Source: Diplosphaera chodatii
Taxonomy: Eukaryota; Chlorophyta; Trebouxiophyceae; Prasiolales; Stichococcaceae
Direction of reading: 5' to 3'
DNA length: 64,000 bases
Assembly (NCBI GenBank): GCA_032358165.1
Contig: JAALGY010000031.1
Coordinates: 2,232,001 to 2,296,000, forward strand
Below the pieces are notes generated by a model. It searched no databases and was not told where the DNA came from. It worked only from the letters and a program-made list of their open reading frames with translations. Positions 1-9,810 of the stretch are shown here, piece after piece. The position numbers and the translations under genes were made by a program. Position 1 is the stretch's first letter. Every line of letters begins with the position of its first letter.

Positions 1-93
1 GCTGCGGCTGCGCAGGCTTCTGCTTGTGTTGCAAAGCTGCTGCTGTGCTGCTGGCTGCCTAGCCTGCAGGTGCGTGCAGAGGCCCACCAAGAA

Positions 94-563
94 TTAATGA
101 AATGCAACTTGGCAGGAGCCACTGTGCAATTGTGCAGTTGCAGCTGTGACTTGATAGAGCTTAGAGCATGCAAACCACCTGAAGTGCGGGGACTCTGCTG
201 AAACTGAAGCGTCCTGCGCTGCCAATGTTGCAAAGCCCTGCCGTTGCTTGTGCTGCATGACGACGAAGGACTCTGTCTCGCAGTGAAAGCGCAATGGCAC
301 TATAGTGGCGCTGAGAACATGGTCGTTGACAGTCATGCAGGTGAACCCAAGCCGCATCATCCGGTGCAATTGCGGCAGTCCTAAGTGGCCATGAAAGCTT
401 TGCCTGATCCTGATCGCGGTTACGTTCTGCCTCAAAACAGCAAAAAGAACATGATGGTATCCTGCACCTTGCGGTTGGCGGAGCAGATTACATAGATGCG
501 CCCACGCCGCCGAACGATTTTGCAGGCGTCACACATGCGCTTCACTGCTGAGCGCACGCGCAT
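94..563 (-). CDS. Mitochondrial large-subunit ribosomal protein bL36 (nuclear-encoded)
   Basis: Small zinc-binding protein of the large ribosomal subunit, probably mitochondrial because green-algal plastids normally encode their own bL36. Exon 1 (563 to 468) begins [20 protein letters not shown] and holds the first Cys pair (CDAC) and the later Cys of [15 protein letters not shown] donor at 467 and a TGCAG acceptor ending at 253 join it in phase 0 to exon 2, which starts HKQRQGF at 252; together they rebuild the diagnostic bL36 end, Cys-x(n)-KHKQRQG. As in plant nuclear bL36 proteins, the core sits at the extreme N-terminus and a C-terminal extension of about 50 residues follows. The frame closes at 94, but a GTGGTT donor within the TTCAGG of the extension could lead to another exon, so the true C-terminus is unsure. 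Family call firm; C-terminus and compartment inferred. Confidence 0.87.
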
Positions 564-1166
564 GGTGCCAAGCGCGCCGCGTCTCTGATCGCAGCAGCCG
601 CTGACGGATCTCCAGCGGAGGATGTGAAGCTGTACGGTGGGGTCTGCATGGACATTGTGCAAACACGAGTCAGCAGCGCGGTCCTGCACACTACAGCAGA
701 TTGCACGTGCCGCCGGAGCACACTGATGCTCCACGTCTTCTGCGCATCTCCAGGGCAAGCGCTATGAACAGATGTGTCAGGGAACGTTTACATTTGAGCG
801 TGAGGATGTGTGTGCACCTTGATGTGGAAGAAGGGGTGTGCGCGGTTGCCCTCACAGAATGCTGTGAGTTGTCCGGCCTCTATAGCACTTATGACGTATA
901 CGTGTACTTACATTGAGATGCTAAGGTACATGTGCACAACACAACACAGGCGTGCAGCGGGCGGCACATGGTATGGCTAGCACACCAGCCCACCCAGAAG
1001 TGCATTTCTCCTCAACCAGCTACAGGGTACTAGGCTGAACAGTCACCAGGCCCTATGGCAATGCAAGCATGCTGCTTATCAGCATCGGGCTTGTTCTCAA
1101 GACTATGGCAGGCAGCCAATGGTTATCACTCTCCGTGCAACACAGCAGGCGCGTCTCTGTCAAGGG
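564..1166. other. Intergenic gap between bL36m and the methyltransferase gene
   Basis: About 600 bases between the start of the bL36m gene and the stop of the upstream methyltransferase gene, both on the minus strand. It must hold the bL36m promoter and the methyltransferase 3' UTR. I see no convincing exon, TATA box, RNA gene or repeat. Confidence 0.5.
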
Positions 1167-3707
1167 TCAGCGGGCCTCCGCCTCAGGCGCAGCACCCTCG
1201 ACCCGCAGCCCATGGGGCGCCTCGCTGAACAGCTGCGCCTTGACGGAGCGGCCGCCGCTGCGGGGGTGGCTGCGCACGTGGCCCCACAGGGTGCCCTGCC
1301 GCGGCGGGGGCGGCGCCTCTGGCTGCGTGCGCCCGCCGCCGGGGCTGCCCTTGTCCGGGCTCCTGGGACACTTGCGTCCGCCCGCTCTGCCGGCTGCACT
1401 CGTGCGCTTGGCAGGGGACCTTGCGGCCACCGGCGCAGACTGCGCTTCGTCGGCCGTTGCGTCGTCAGCGCGACCTGCGTCGACGACAGCTGCGGCACAA
1501 GGCTCTGCCAGGGCGACGCTGCTGCTGGGGGCTGCGGGCGCATCTGCAGCGGCATCAGCGTGCTGCAGCCGGGCGCCTGCCTCAGCATCAGAAGGAGTGT
1601 CCTCTGCAGCAGCAGCAGATGCAGGTACTCTCTCGAAGGCCACCGCATGGGTGCCTGCCGCTCGCGCAGCGGCTGCTGTATCGGCCGGCCTAGCGCCTGC
1701 TGTCCCCCCTGTGCTGCCGCCCGCCTGCTCAGCATCCCGCGCAGCTGAACGCGCAGCTCGCCTCGCTGCCCGTGCCGCTGCCCTGGTGCTGCCAAGCGCC
1801 GCAGCAGCCGCTTTCGCTGCGGTGGGCGTCACCGCCTGCTCTGCATCGTGCGGCTTCAGCTGCTCCGTGGCTGCTGTCTGACACAGGTGCTCTGCCGCCA
1901 CACCCTCTGCGTGCATTGCTGGTGCGGCCACCGCCTTTGCAACTCGTGTAGCCGCAAGTGCTGCCGCTGGCGGTGGCACGCGGCGAAACACATATGCCCT
2001 GAAGCTGCGGCCGCTGCCTGCAGGTGCGTGAACATCCATGTGTCGGACCTACTCGTTTCAAATGCTGGGTCTCTGCACTGCAGGGTTTGGGATACTTGCA
2101 GGCACATCCTGAACCCATGTGGCAGCAGGCATGCAGGCTTGCGTCTCAATTATGTTCAGATGATAGCCTGCTGGCAGAGGTGCGCACCTGACATGGAGAC
2201 AGGGAAGCTGTCCACCAGGCACAAGTCGCCAAAGCCCAGCTCTGCCATTGCATCTGCTGGCTGCTGCGCCCTGATCGCACGCTGCACCACTGCTACGCCC
2301 TGCATATGGTTGACCAACTTGGTATAAATATTGGTGCCACCAAGTGCTGTCCTGGACCCCTTAGGGATGCCCACTGTTTTCACAAGGGCTGAACCCAAAC
2401 CTGGAGACACGAAGACCTGTGCAGATGCAAAGCGTGCTGGTGTAGAGCACTGACATCAAGGGTTACAGGCGTGTCATCGGCAGAAGGCTGATATTACAAC
2501 AGGTCGCATTGCAGCGTTGTCAGCAGATGAGGAAAGGGGACCAGCAGCAGCGATGTGAGCGCAGGGGTCAGGTGCACAAAGCATCAGCCATCAGTGTGCG
2601 CAGTGTGCCACTCATATGAACGGCAGTGAGCTGACAGCAGGCTGCATCCGGCTGGCGACCCACCTGCAGCAGTGGGGAGGCGGCGACCAGGCGGCCAAAG
2701 GCCCGCTTGCCGCTGCCCGGCACGCCCTCCCAGAAGGAGTATGCATGTGTCGCCGGGTCGAGGGTGCGGACCTGCACGCGCAGTGCAGGTCAGGAAGCGG
2801 ACATGTCACATGCGATCATGTTTACACGCTGTGAGGGCGAGCAGCTGCAGGGCGGCAGTGCCTTCAGTGTGGAGGTTAAGTCACCTCGAGCTCAACACTG
2901 CAGCAAGAAAGTGGCATAGGGTGACCGGCAGCATGCAGGCCGCTGCCAAAAGCGGCTGACCTGCTCGATGGCGCTGCAGCTGACTTCGGGCACAGCCGCG
3001 AACCAGGGCGGCAGTGCGCCTCGCCGCGCCAGCTCTGTGCGCGTCTGCGCCAGGAATGCCGCCGCCTTCTGGCACTTGATGGCATCGATCTCCACGCCGT
3101 ACGAGGACGTCAGCCCTGCCGCCAGCATCGCGTGCAACAGCGGCCTGCAGGTCGTACAGCAGAGCAGGTCAGGCATGCCGCTGCCTCGAGTCTGCCATGC
3201 CAGCCATGCTCCGCCGTGGACACTGCCACCGTGCATCGGCGTGTCGGGCCACGGCACCTGCCGAGGCCGGCGCCGACGTCGACCAGGCAGCTGCCCGCGT
3301 CCATGCGGCAGTGCCCCTCCAGCGCCGCCACGATGCGCTGCATGCCGGCGCAGGTGATGCTACCGTACAGCCCCTCCACCCCCTCGCCACCCCCCAGCCG
3401 CCCCTGCGCCACAGTGGGCTCCGCAGGTGCCACGCATTGCCATCCACGGTGCCACATGCAGACTGTTGCAGCTCATACCATGCTGTTGCAAGGACATGCT
3501 GGCGTGTGCCCCACCAGTGATGGCTGATGAGTCATGCATTTGAAATGGATGCAACAGCAAGTTGTTCCACCTTACCTCCACCGACTGCATGATGCGATAC
3601 AGTGTCTTGATCCGGGAGGCAGACTCGGCTTTGCCGTTTGCGACCGCCGCAGTCGAGCCAGCCTGTGGGGCACCGCCCTTGGCGCCCTTGCATACTGGCC
3701 GAGTCAT
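1167..3707 (-). CDS. DOT1-like class I SAM-dependent methyltransferase with long Ala-rich C-terminal tail
   Basis: Probable protein (histone-type) methyltransferase. Exon 1 (3707 to 3576) starts MTRPVCKGAKGG and ends IMQSVE. The next two exons give the SAM-binding core: a DVGAGLGR motif I loop split by an intron (AG/G join), then an acidic motif YGVEIDAIKCQKA. The order of glycine loop, helix and YGVE resembles DOT1-type enzymes. Later exons carry SFWEGVPGSGKRAFGRL (near 2700), VNHMQGVAVVQRAIRAQ (near 2270) and SFPVSMSGSGRSF, read across an intron that ends at 2018. The final exon (2017 to 1167) encodes about 280 residues very rich in Ala, Arg and Pro with no domain I recognise; it may be disordered. 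The methyltransferase fold is well supported. The DOT1 affinity rests on motif spacing only, and the substrate is unknown. ATG 3707 is the first good start; an earlier exon is possible. Confidence 0.72.
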
Positions 3708-4536
3708 GCGTCGCCACTGTTTTCTTTCGGCACCGGACAGGCCCGAGCACGGTAGAACATGCCCTGTTCACCTAGGCTTGCAGTAAACAATGGTGATTAC
3801 CGGCGCATGTCCACCACTTCGCTATCACTCCTGATCACACCGACGCATGATCCACTGATCTACTGAGCAGCGCTGGCCATCGGTAAACGACGAGGGAGCT
3901 CTGCGATCGTGCATATCACTGCACGAACAGTCTTCTTTGTCAAGGGTGGGTCCGTGTCAAGAGTCATCGAGTCACAGACTGCGGCACAGATTTTACTGAC
4001 AGCTGATGTCCGACGCTATGAGCTGTCGCAAATGTGCGGGTCCCTGGCCACCGCCGCTGCCGCCGCTGCAGCCAGCTAGAAGCTGGTCAAACTGAAACTC
4101 ATCACAGGGTGCAGCTACCGTTGGATATATAGATCCTTTGATCCAAGCTGTTCAAGACGACGACGCCTCCAGCTGCAGCTTAGCTAACTGCATGCTCCAT
4201 TGCCAAATTGATTGGTCCGTCCAGGCCCCATGTAGACATTTCAGTACTGATGTTGAGGGCACTACTTTGACTGCTACCACACAACACTGCATTGCCTGAC
4301 CCCTCGTGGCCACACATGGATTGCTATGGAAAGTTTGCGAGGCGCCTGCACGGCGCGAAGCCGGTGCACCTGTACCATCACACAACCCTGCTGCATGCGC
4401 AGACGCCGCTCAGCCTGGCCAGCTGGTCCGTGGCACATCTGCAGCAGCCGACGCCAAGACCGAACAACATCAGGCAAGCTGTTCACCTGGCAGCATACGG
4501 GGCCTTACGCGACAGGCAGCCGCATGCAACTGCCGC
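3708..4536. promoter_or_regulatory. Divergent intergenic region, methyltransferase (-) / VPS62-like (+)
   Basis: About 830 bases between two divergently transcribed genes, so it should contain both promoters and 5' UTRs. It is less GC-rich than the flanking exons. A TATATAG at 4126-4132 is a possible TATA element for the plus-strand gene, about 400 bases before its first in-frame ATG; that would require a long leader or an unseen 5' exon. No other motif stands out. Confidence 0.3.
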
Positions 4537-7500
4537 ATGCATGTCCGAGGCAGACGAAACGCTAACTTCAAGCCCAATTCCGAACGCAGGGCGACATGGC
4601 GGAGCCCGGACCGGCTGTTCGGGCAGGCGCAGCCGCTGCGGCCGCTGCTGCTGTGCTTTGCAGGCCCGCAGGCGGACCTGGCTGCAGCAGCCACAGAGAC
4701 CAGCCCGCTGCTGGGGAAGCGTGCAGCCAGCAGCCAGAGCGGCAGCAGCAGCAATGGCGGCGGCGACAGCAGCCCCACCACTGTAGAGGTAGGAACCCCG
4801 TGTAAGAAGTGGTTGGACAGTGAAGCACGTGTTGTCAAGCCGCAAATGCGCTCCCCTGCAGGCTGAGCCTGCAAGGATGTTAGGGTATGGAAACAACAAA
4901 ACCCTCATCCTGGCATCTGGCAGGAGCTGGCGGAGGTGGTGGCGGCCAACACGCCGGTGTTCTACCTGCACCCGCGGGAGCGCTTCTTCCCGTGCACCGT
5001 GGAGTGGTTCTTGCAGCACGCGCGCCTGGCCGTGATGCGCAACGTGCTGCTGCGGCGCAAGGTGGAGCGCGGTGAGCTTTCGACAGCACCACGCTTGCCT
5101 CATCAGGCACTCTCCTGCAGGGTGGGCCATGGTCCCCGTGTGATTGAGGATGCATCTCTAGTATGGAAACACGTCGCTCACAAACAGCGCTCCAATGCAG
5201 ATGGTATGTGACTCTAGTCTGTGTGCAGTGCATGCCACGGGAGGGCGGTCCTCTCAGGTACACCCTTGCCACCAGTTTCCAGCTGATGTTATACCAGTCG
5301 GTGTGCAGTGCTGGTGCCGTACGGGGAGCTGGATGCGGCCTCCTTGAGGCAGGCGTACGAGGCAAATCCCAAACAGCGGATGCAGATACAGCTGCGGCGG
5401 CAGGCGCGGCCGGGGCAGAGGGAGGCCCTGGACCACATCCCGGTCTATGCGCATGTCAGGGTGGGGGCCGCACTGCTGCAAGGGCTGCTCTGGAACATAC
5501 CCATGACTCCGCATGGGACAGACAAACATACCTCAACCATTGAGAGTCCCTTGATCCATGGATGATGTGAGCACAGTACAGGATCGTTTGTACACTGTGG
5601 TGCCTGGATTGTTGCAGGAAACAGTGGACCAAGCCGGGAAGCGGGATGCATTGGAGATTGTTTACATGAAATTCTTTGCATACAATGGCCCATACAGACC
5701 GTTTGGTGTCATACCGACACGCACCCTGGGGGCGCATGACAGGTGCTGCCCGGCTGCTACATCTGCCGCCAGTGCCTGCTCACTTCTTGCTGCTTGCTAC
5801 CGCCACAAGCAGCGTGACAGCGCACAGCATGCCCCACCATGGCGTCATGGCACCGCTGGTGACCTGACGCCCTTCGCCGGAGCTGCGCAGTGACTGGGAG
5901 CATGTGACTGTGCGGCTGACGCCAGACGGGCGACATGTGGTCGGCATCTACTACTCCTGCCACAGGTCAGCAAGCCATCTGCATGGCACCCCAATGCCAC
6001 GAGACACTGCACGGCACATCGTCGTACAGCGGTCTCGCACTCTGCGCCAGGATGCATGGCAGCACTGCCACACGAGAAGACTCACTGGCGTGATGTTAGT
6101 GCAGTACACGCAGCAAGCACACGATGCTCCCACCAGGCACATCGACGGCACCTGGCGGTCGGCGGACGAGGTGCCGCGCACGGCGGACGGGCGGCCCGAG
6201 GCATTTGTCGCCATCAACGGCCACGGCTCCTACCCGTACCCTGGCCGCGTCATCCGCCTCTTCGGCGCCTTCAATGACCACACCAGCCGGCGAGGTGCAG
6301 GAGTTGCAGCTGTGGCACTGTGCTGCTGCACAGAGCTGTTGCCAATCCCGATTAACGGTATCATGCAGCATGGGGTGCCAGTAGCAGCCAGGATCGTGTG
6401 TTGAGGAAATGCCAGCAGCCTCCCGCAGCTGCACCACAACTTGCCTCAGGCTGGCAACCTGAACACCGCAGGGCCGGTGTGGGCGCCGCGGTCGTGTGTG
6501 CTGGTCACGCCTGGCGGGAAGCTGCCCAGCGTGGAGTCTCGAGGCGATGATCTCAACGGCACCGCCTACCTCAGCGTGGAAGCAGCTGACGCCCTCCGCG
6601 ACGGCAGCAATGACAGCGGCTGCAGCAGCTTCGATGCTGGGGACAGCAACAGCAACGGCAATGGTGACGGCAGCACAGGCAGCAGCGGCAGTGACACCAG
6701 CAGCTCGGACGTGTTCCTGGCAGGGTCGCCTCTCGCAACAGCGCGGAATGTGACGCTGCGGCATGACCCCGGCCCGGACTGGCTGTACTACGGTGGCAAG
6801 TGGGGTTCCACCGTGCAGGTGCCGACCTGCCATGCTGCTGCATCTGCTGCATCCGTGTCAATTGTCAAGTGTGCAGGAATTGAGGAACCTTGGCGCACCA
6901 TGGCTCAAGGCCCCATGGAGTTCAGGGGCATGACTGACTATTGCAGTTTACGACTCACACAGCTGATGGTGTGCGCATGTTCGTGCAGGCACCAGCACTG
7001 CAGGAGTGGTTTGAGGGCGCTGAGAACCCGGTGTCCCGCACCTGGCTGCAGACGGTGTGCCCCTGGCCCGCTGCCGTGTGCAGCAACGGCACATGGCGTC
7101 AGCATCACGGACCAAGCACATTGATGCCTGCATGAGTGAGCCTGCGGCACCTCGGCCCCCATGTGTCAGGCATTGCAAGTCCCCGCCGCAGGTGTTCTTC
7201 CCCCTGGTGCCGGGCGTCCCGACGCTGCTGGAGCCCGTGGAGGAGCAGGTGCGCCACGAAGTTTGGCTGTATCATTGCCGATGCGCACTGCTGTGCGAGG
7301 AGCATTGGCAGCCCTGTGTACACAAAAGCGCTATAGTAACACAGCCGTCAGGGTTACAGTGATAAATGGCTGCTGCACTTTCTGGCTTTGCCTCCCCTCG
7401 TGGATATCATGCATATCCCAAGGAGGTGAAACGTGTGGCAGCAAGAGGACACATCAACCACAGCAGCGGCACGCGTACCATGTGTTGTATCGAAAGTCAG

Positions 7501-7929
7501 ATAGACCTGAGACGTGCCCCGTTCCGCCGCGCCAGGTGGAGGACGCCACGGAGTACGTCAGCCAGCAGGTGGGCGACGCGAAGCGCTCCCTCGAGGAGAC
7601 GCGCGCCCACGCGCAGCAGTCCCTGGAGCAGTACCAGCAGGTGACGCGCTGAGCAAGGGATGTTCAATCCTGCGCGTCATGCCCACACCGTCAACTGCCT
7701 TTCAGTCATGCGAAAGGGTTCAGCACGAGGAGGCAGGCCTGCAGAGGCGCAGACGTCCTATGCAGCGTAGTGCACGTTGATGCAGGCGCTCATGGAGCGC
7801 TTTGATGAGCTGCTGTCCACGTCGCGGGATGAGGGCAAAGAGTCAAAGGACGAGAGTCGAGGGGGTGGCGCATCGCGTGAAGACGATCATGACGACCACA
7901 GTGACACCAGCAAGCGGAAGCCGCCATGA
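4537..7929 (+). CDS. VPS62-family protein
   Basis: Member of the VPS62/DUF946 family, known from fungal vacuolar sorting and from plants; molecular activity unknown. Exon 1 (4537-4788) carries ETSPLLGKR, an acidic dileucine-type sorting motif, then a Ser/Gly linker. Exon 2 (4924-5071) has VFYLHPRERFFPCTVEWFL. Later exons give IPVYAHV, the aromatic stretch VYMKFFAYNG, GAHDSDWEHVTVRL (rebuilt across an AG/T junction near 5741/5892), GIYYSCH, and AFVAINGHGSYPYPGRV, the family's characteristic NGH-x-SYP segment. The chain goes on with GPVWAPRS, WLYYGGKWGS and LQEWFEGAENPVSRTW, then an amphipathic helix (EDATEYVSQQVGDAKRSL) and a charged tail ending KRKPP. At least ten exons. ATG 4537 is the first in-frame Met before the dileucine motif; the N-terminus is the least certain part. 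Confidence 0.88.
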
Positions 7930-8432
7930 ACACACTGCTTCCGGCTAGGCTAGCTGCTTGTGTTAGTTTGTAGGCTAGCTGCTTGTGTATGCTGTTGGCC
8001 TGCGAACGCTCGTGAACTTCTTTGTGTCATTATTGGAGTGCTGAACACCAGTGCTCAACTCCCAGCCATTACTTTGCTACGTTGCATGCGCGCCATGCAC
8101 GCGATTGATGACGTTCTGAGCACGCAGGCCGCCCTAGCTCCATAAACATAAAATGTCCTTGTCTACTGCGGTCGCCTGATCATCACATTATATAACACCT
8201 ACTCTGCTGCTCACATCTACATGAAACAAGAGGCGACCAGCAAGCAATGCTATCTGTTGACACGAACGAATTGACAATTACTGTCTGCAAGGCTGTTGCG
8301 GCTCCTACTTCTTCCACGTCTCACAAACTAATGCCTTTGGTGGTCAACGTTCCCCTGTCTCGGATTTGATACTGTTGCTGTACACTCCACATATATCACT
8401 GGTGCCTTTTTGGCAAAAAAAACTCATTAGTG
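7930..8432. other. Convergent 3' intergenic region
   Basis: About 500 bases between the stops of the VPS62-like gene (+) and the Cys/Pro-rich gene (-). AT-rich compared with the exons, with ATAAACATAAAATG near 8143 and ATTATATAACACC near 8186, either of which could belong to 3' processing sites. Apart from one tandem direct repeat at its left end I see no feature. Confidence 0.45.
7946..7988 (+). repeat. Two tandem copies of an 18-bp direct repeat
   Basis: The 18-mer TAGGCTAGCTGCTTGTGT occurs at 7946-7963 and again at 7971-7988, a 25-base period, just after the stop of the VPS62-like gene. Both copies lie in its probable 3' UTR. They look like a local tandem duplication; no mobile-element termini or target duplication are seen. 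Confidence 0.85.
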
Positions 8433-9443
8433 TCACCGTCCCAAGACCTGGGGTCTGTCTGTTTCTGGCATGCTCGCTTTCCGAGCCTGTTGTGGTGGCG
8501 GCTTTGGCTTCGGCTTCATTGTAGCACACTTGCCGCCGCAGGCCTTGGGCAGCTTGCGCCTTGTGAACTTCTTCTTTGGGCTGGGACGCTTGCTGGTGGG
8601 CCGTGGGTTGCGTGGGTCTGTTGTGCCGCCACCCGCTGGGAAACCCGGGGGCGGCGGGCAGGTGTTGCAGTCCGGCTGGCAGTAGCCGTCGATGTTGCAG
8701 CAGCAATGTGGGTCGAGCGGCGGCGTGACGTTGGGGCACCGCCCGCAGCTGGCCGACACGGCGTAGCCGGGCGGGCAGTTCGCGCACCCTGGAGCGCAGC
8801 AGCGCTTGGGCGGCTGCTGCGACTGTGGCTGCGGCTGCGGCTGCGGCTGAGGCTGTGGCTGCGGCGGCGGACTCACGCAGCGGTTGTCACCATTCACGCA
8901 CCTGCAGGTCTTGCCAGTGCCACACGACAGCGTGCATGGGCCACACTGCTTCGGCGGCGGCGGCGGCGACCTGGGTGCGGCTGCCGTCACCACCGGGGGC
9001 GATGGTGGCGGCGACGCCGCCGGCTGCGTCGCTGGTGTCGAGCATTGAGAGCAGTCCGTCTCGCAGTACACGCCGCCCGGGGTGCACACCTCGCCCGGGC
9101 CGCAGGGCAGCGGCTTCTCGCAGCAGCATTGCGGCTGCTCGACGATGGGCAGGCACTTGCACATGCCGTCTGCCAGGGCCTGCGCCCGCATGCCGGGCGC
9201 GCACTGCCTGAAGCTGCAGTCCCGGGGGTTGCCGAACCCGACGCTGATGGAGCCCAGCCCGATGGTCAGCCTGGTCTGCAGCCTGACGCATCTCTCCTGT
9301 CCTCCAATGCAGTAGACGCTGCTGCCCGCCGCGCAGCGGAGCCCGCTGGGCGTGCACCCGCCGGCGGCACCGTCGGCGCGGCCGGCTGCGAGCACGCCTA
9401 TCAGTATGATGACGCAGCATACGCAAGCCGCCTCGTGATGCAT
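8433..9443 (-). CDS. Cys/Pro-rich secreted protein (extensin- or pherophorin-like wall protein)
   Basis: Uninterrupted frame of 336 codons. Residues 1 to about 25 (MHHEAACVCCVIILIGVLAA, then GRADG) form a signal peptide. The mature chain has clustered cysteines (for example CCCEKPLPCGPGEVC and CCCNIDGYCQPDCNTC) separated by Pro-rich spacers: PPPSPP, SPPPPPK and a run of seven PQ dipeptides. The C-terminus is basic (SKRPSPKKKFTRRK, then KPKPKPPPQQ). Alternating Cys-rich modules and hydroxyproline-type spacers are typical of volvocine pherophorins and algal extracellular-matrix glycoproteins, but I cannot match a specific module. ATG 9443 is chosen because it begins the signal peptide; the frame stays open further upstream without a better start. 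Likely secreted and O-glycosylated (inference). Lack of visible introns is unusual for this window. Confidence 0.62.
   Translation of the reverse strand: MHHEAACVCCVIILIGVLAAGRADGAAGGCTPSGLRCAAGSSVYCIGGQERCVRLQTRLTIGLGSISVGFGNPRDCSFRQCAPGMRAQALADGMCKCLPIVEQPQCCCEKPLPCGPGEVCTPGGVYCETDCSQCSTPATQPAASPPPSPPVVTAAAPRSPPPPPKQCGPCTLSCGTGKTCRCVNGDNRCVSPPPQPQPQPQPQPQPQSQQPPKRCCAPGCANCPPGYAVSASCGRCPNVTPPLDPHCCCNIDGYCQPDCNTCPPPPGFPAGGGTTDPRNPRPTSKRPSPKKKFTRRKLPKACGGKCATMKPKPKPPPQQARKASMPETDRPQVLGR
8824..8865 (-). repeat. Hexameric repeat encoding (Pro-Gln)n
   Basis: An imperfect GGCTGC/GGCTGT hexamer array read on the minus strand as alternating Pro and Gln codons inside the Cys/Pro-rich secreted protein. 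It is a likely site of copy-number variation. Confidence 0.8.
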
Positions 9444-9810
9444 GGTGGCGCACGCGTTGCGAGTCTGGGCGTTGCACCTGGCACTTTGCTGACCACGACG
9501 CGCTGGGCTGTCGAGTTTGGTCAGCGTCACGTGCCGGCAATACATGTCTTGCCTTGTACGGGTGGCACTAAATGCTGTGCTGCTATGTACCGCTGAAGCA
9601 CTGCTCCACATGACGAGTGGTCGACTGCCGACACGTTGACGTTGGACCGGGGATGAGGCCGACCGGCAGCAAACGTGCCCAAGCAGCCTGCTGTCGACTC
9701 TCGTGTTTCCACACAATCCAGATGGTCTGCCTGTTGCTGACATGGAGAAGGGTGCCGGTCTGCTGGCATGGCGGCAGCAACCGACACTACGCTGGCGGAG
9801 CAGCACCACG
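9444..9810. other. Gap between RRP4 3' end and the secreted-protein gene
   Basis: About 370 bases separating two minus-strand genes. It should hold the promoter of the Cys/Pro-rich protein and the 3' UTR of RRP4. The frame of the secreted protein remains open upstream through this stretch but shows no family resemblance, so I treat it as non-coding. Confidence 0.4.

Noticed and set aside
1069..1881. Long plus-strand frame of 270 codons
   Set aside because: Antisense to the Ala/Arg/Pro-rich tail of the methyltransferase. Its length comes from GC-biased composition; no domain or splice structure supports it.
8430..9596. Plus-strand frame of 388 codons
   Set aside because: Mirror of the Cys/Pro-rich secreted protein; composition (Ala, Arg, Leu, Trp runs) is that of a complementary GC-rich frame with no signal peptide.
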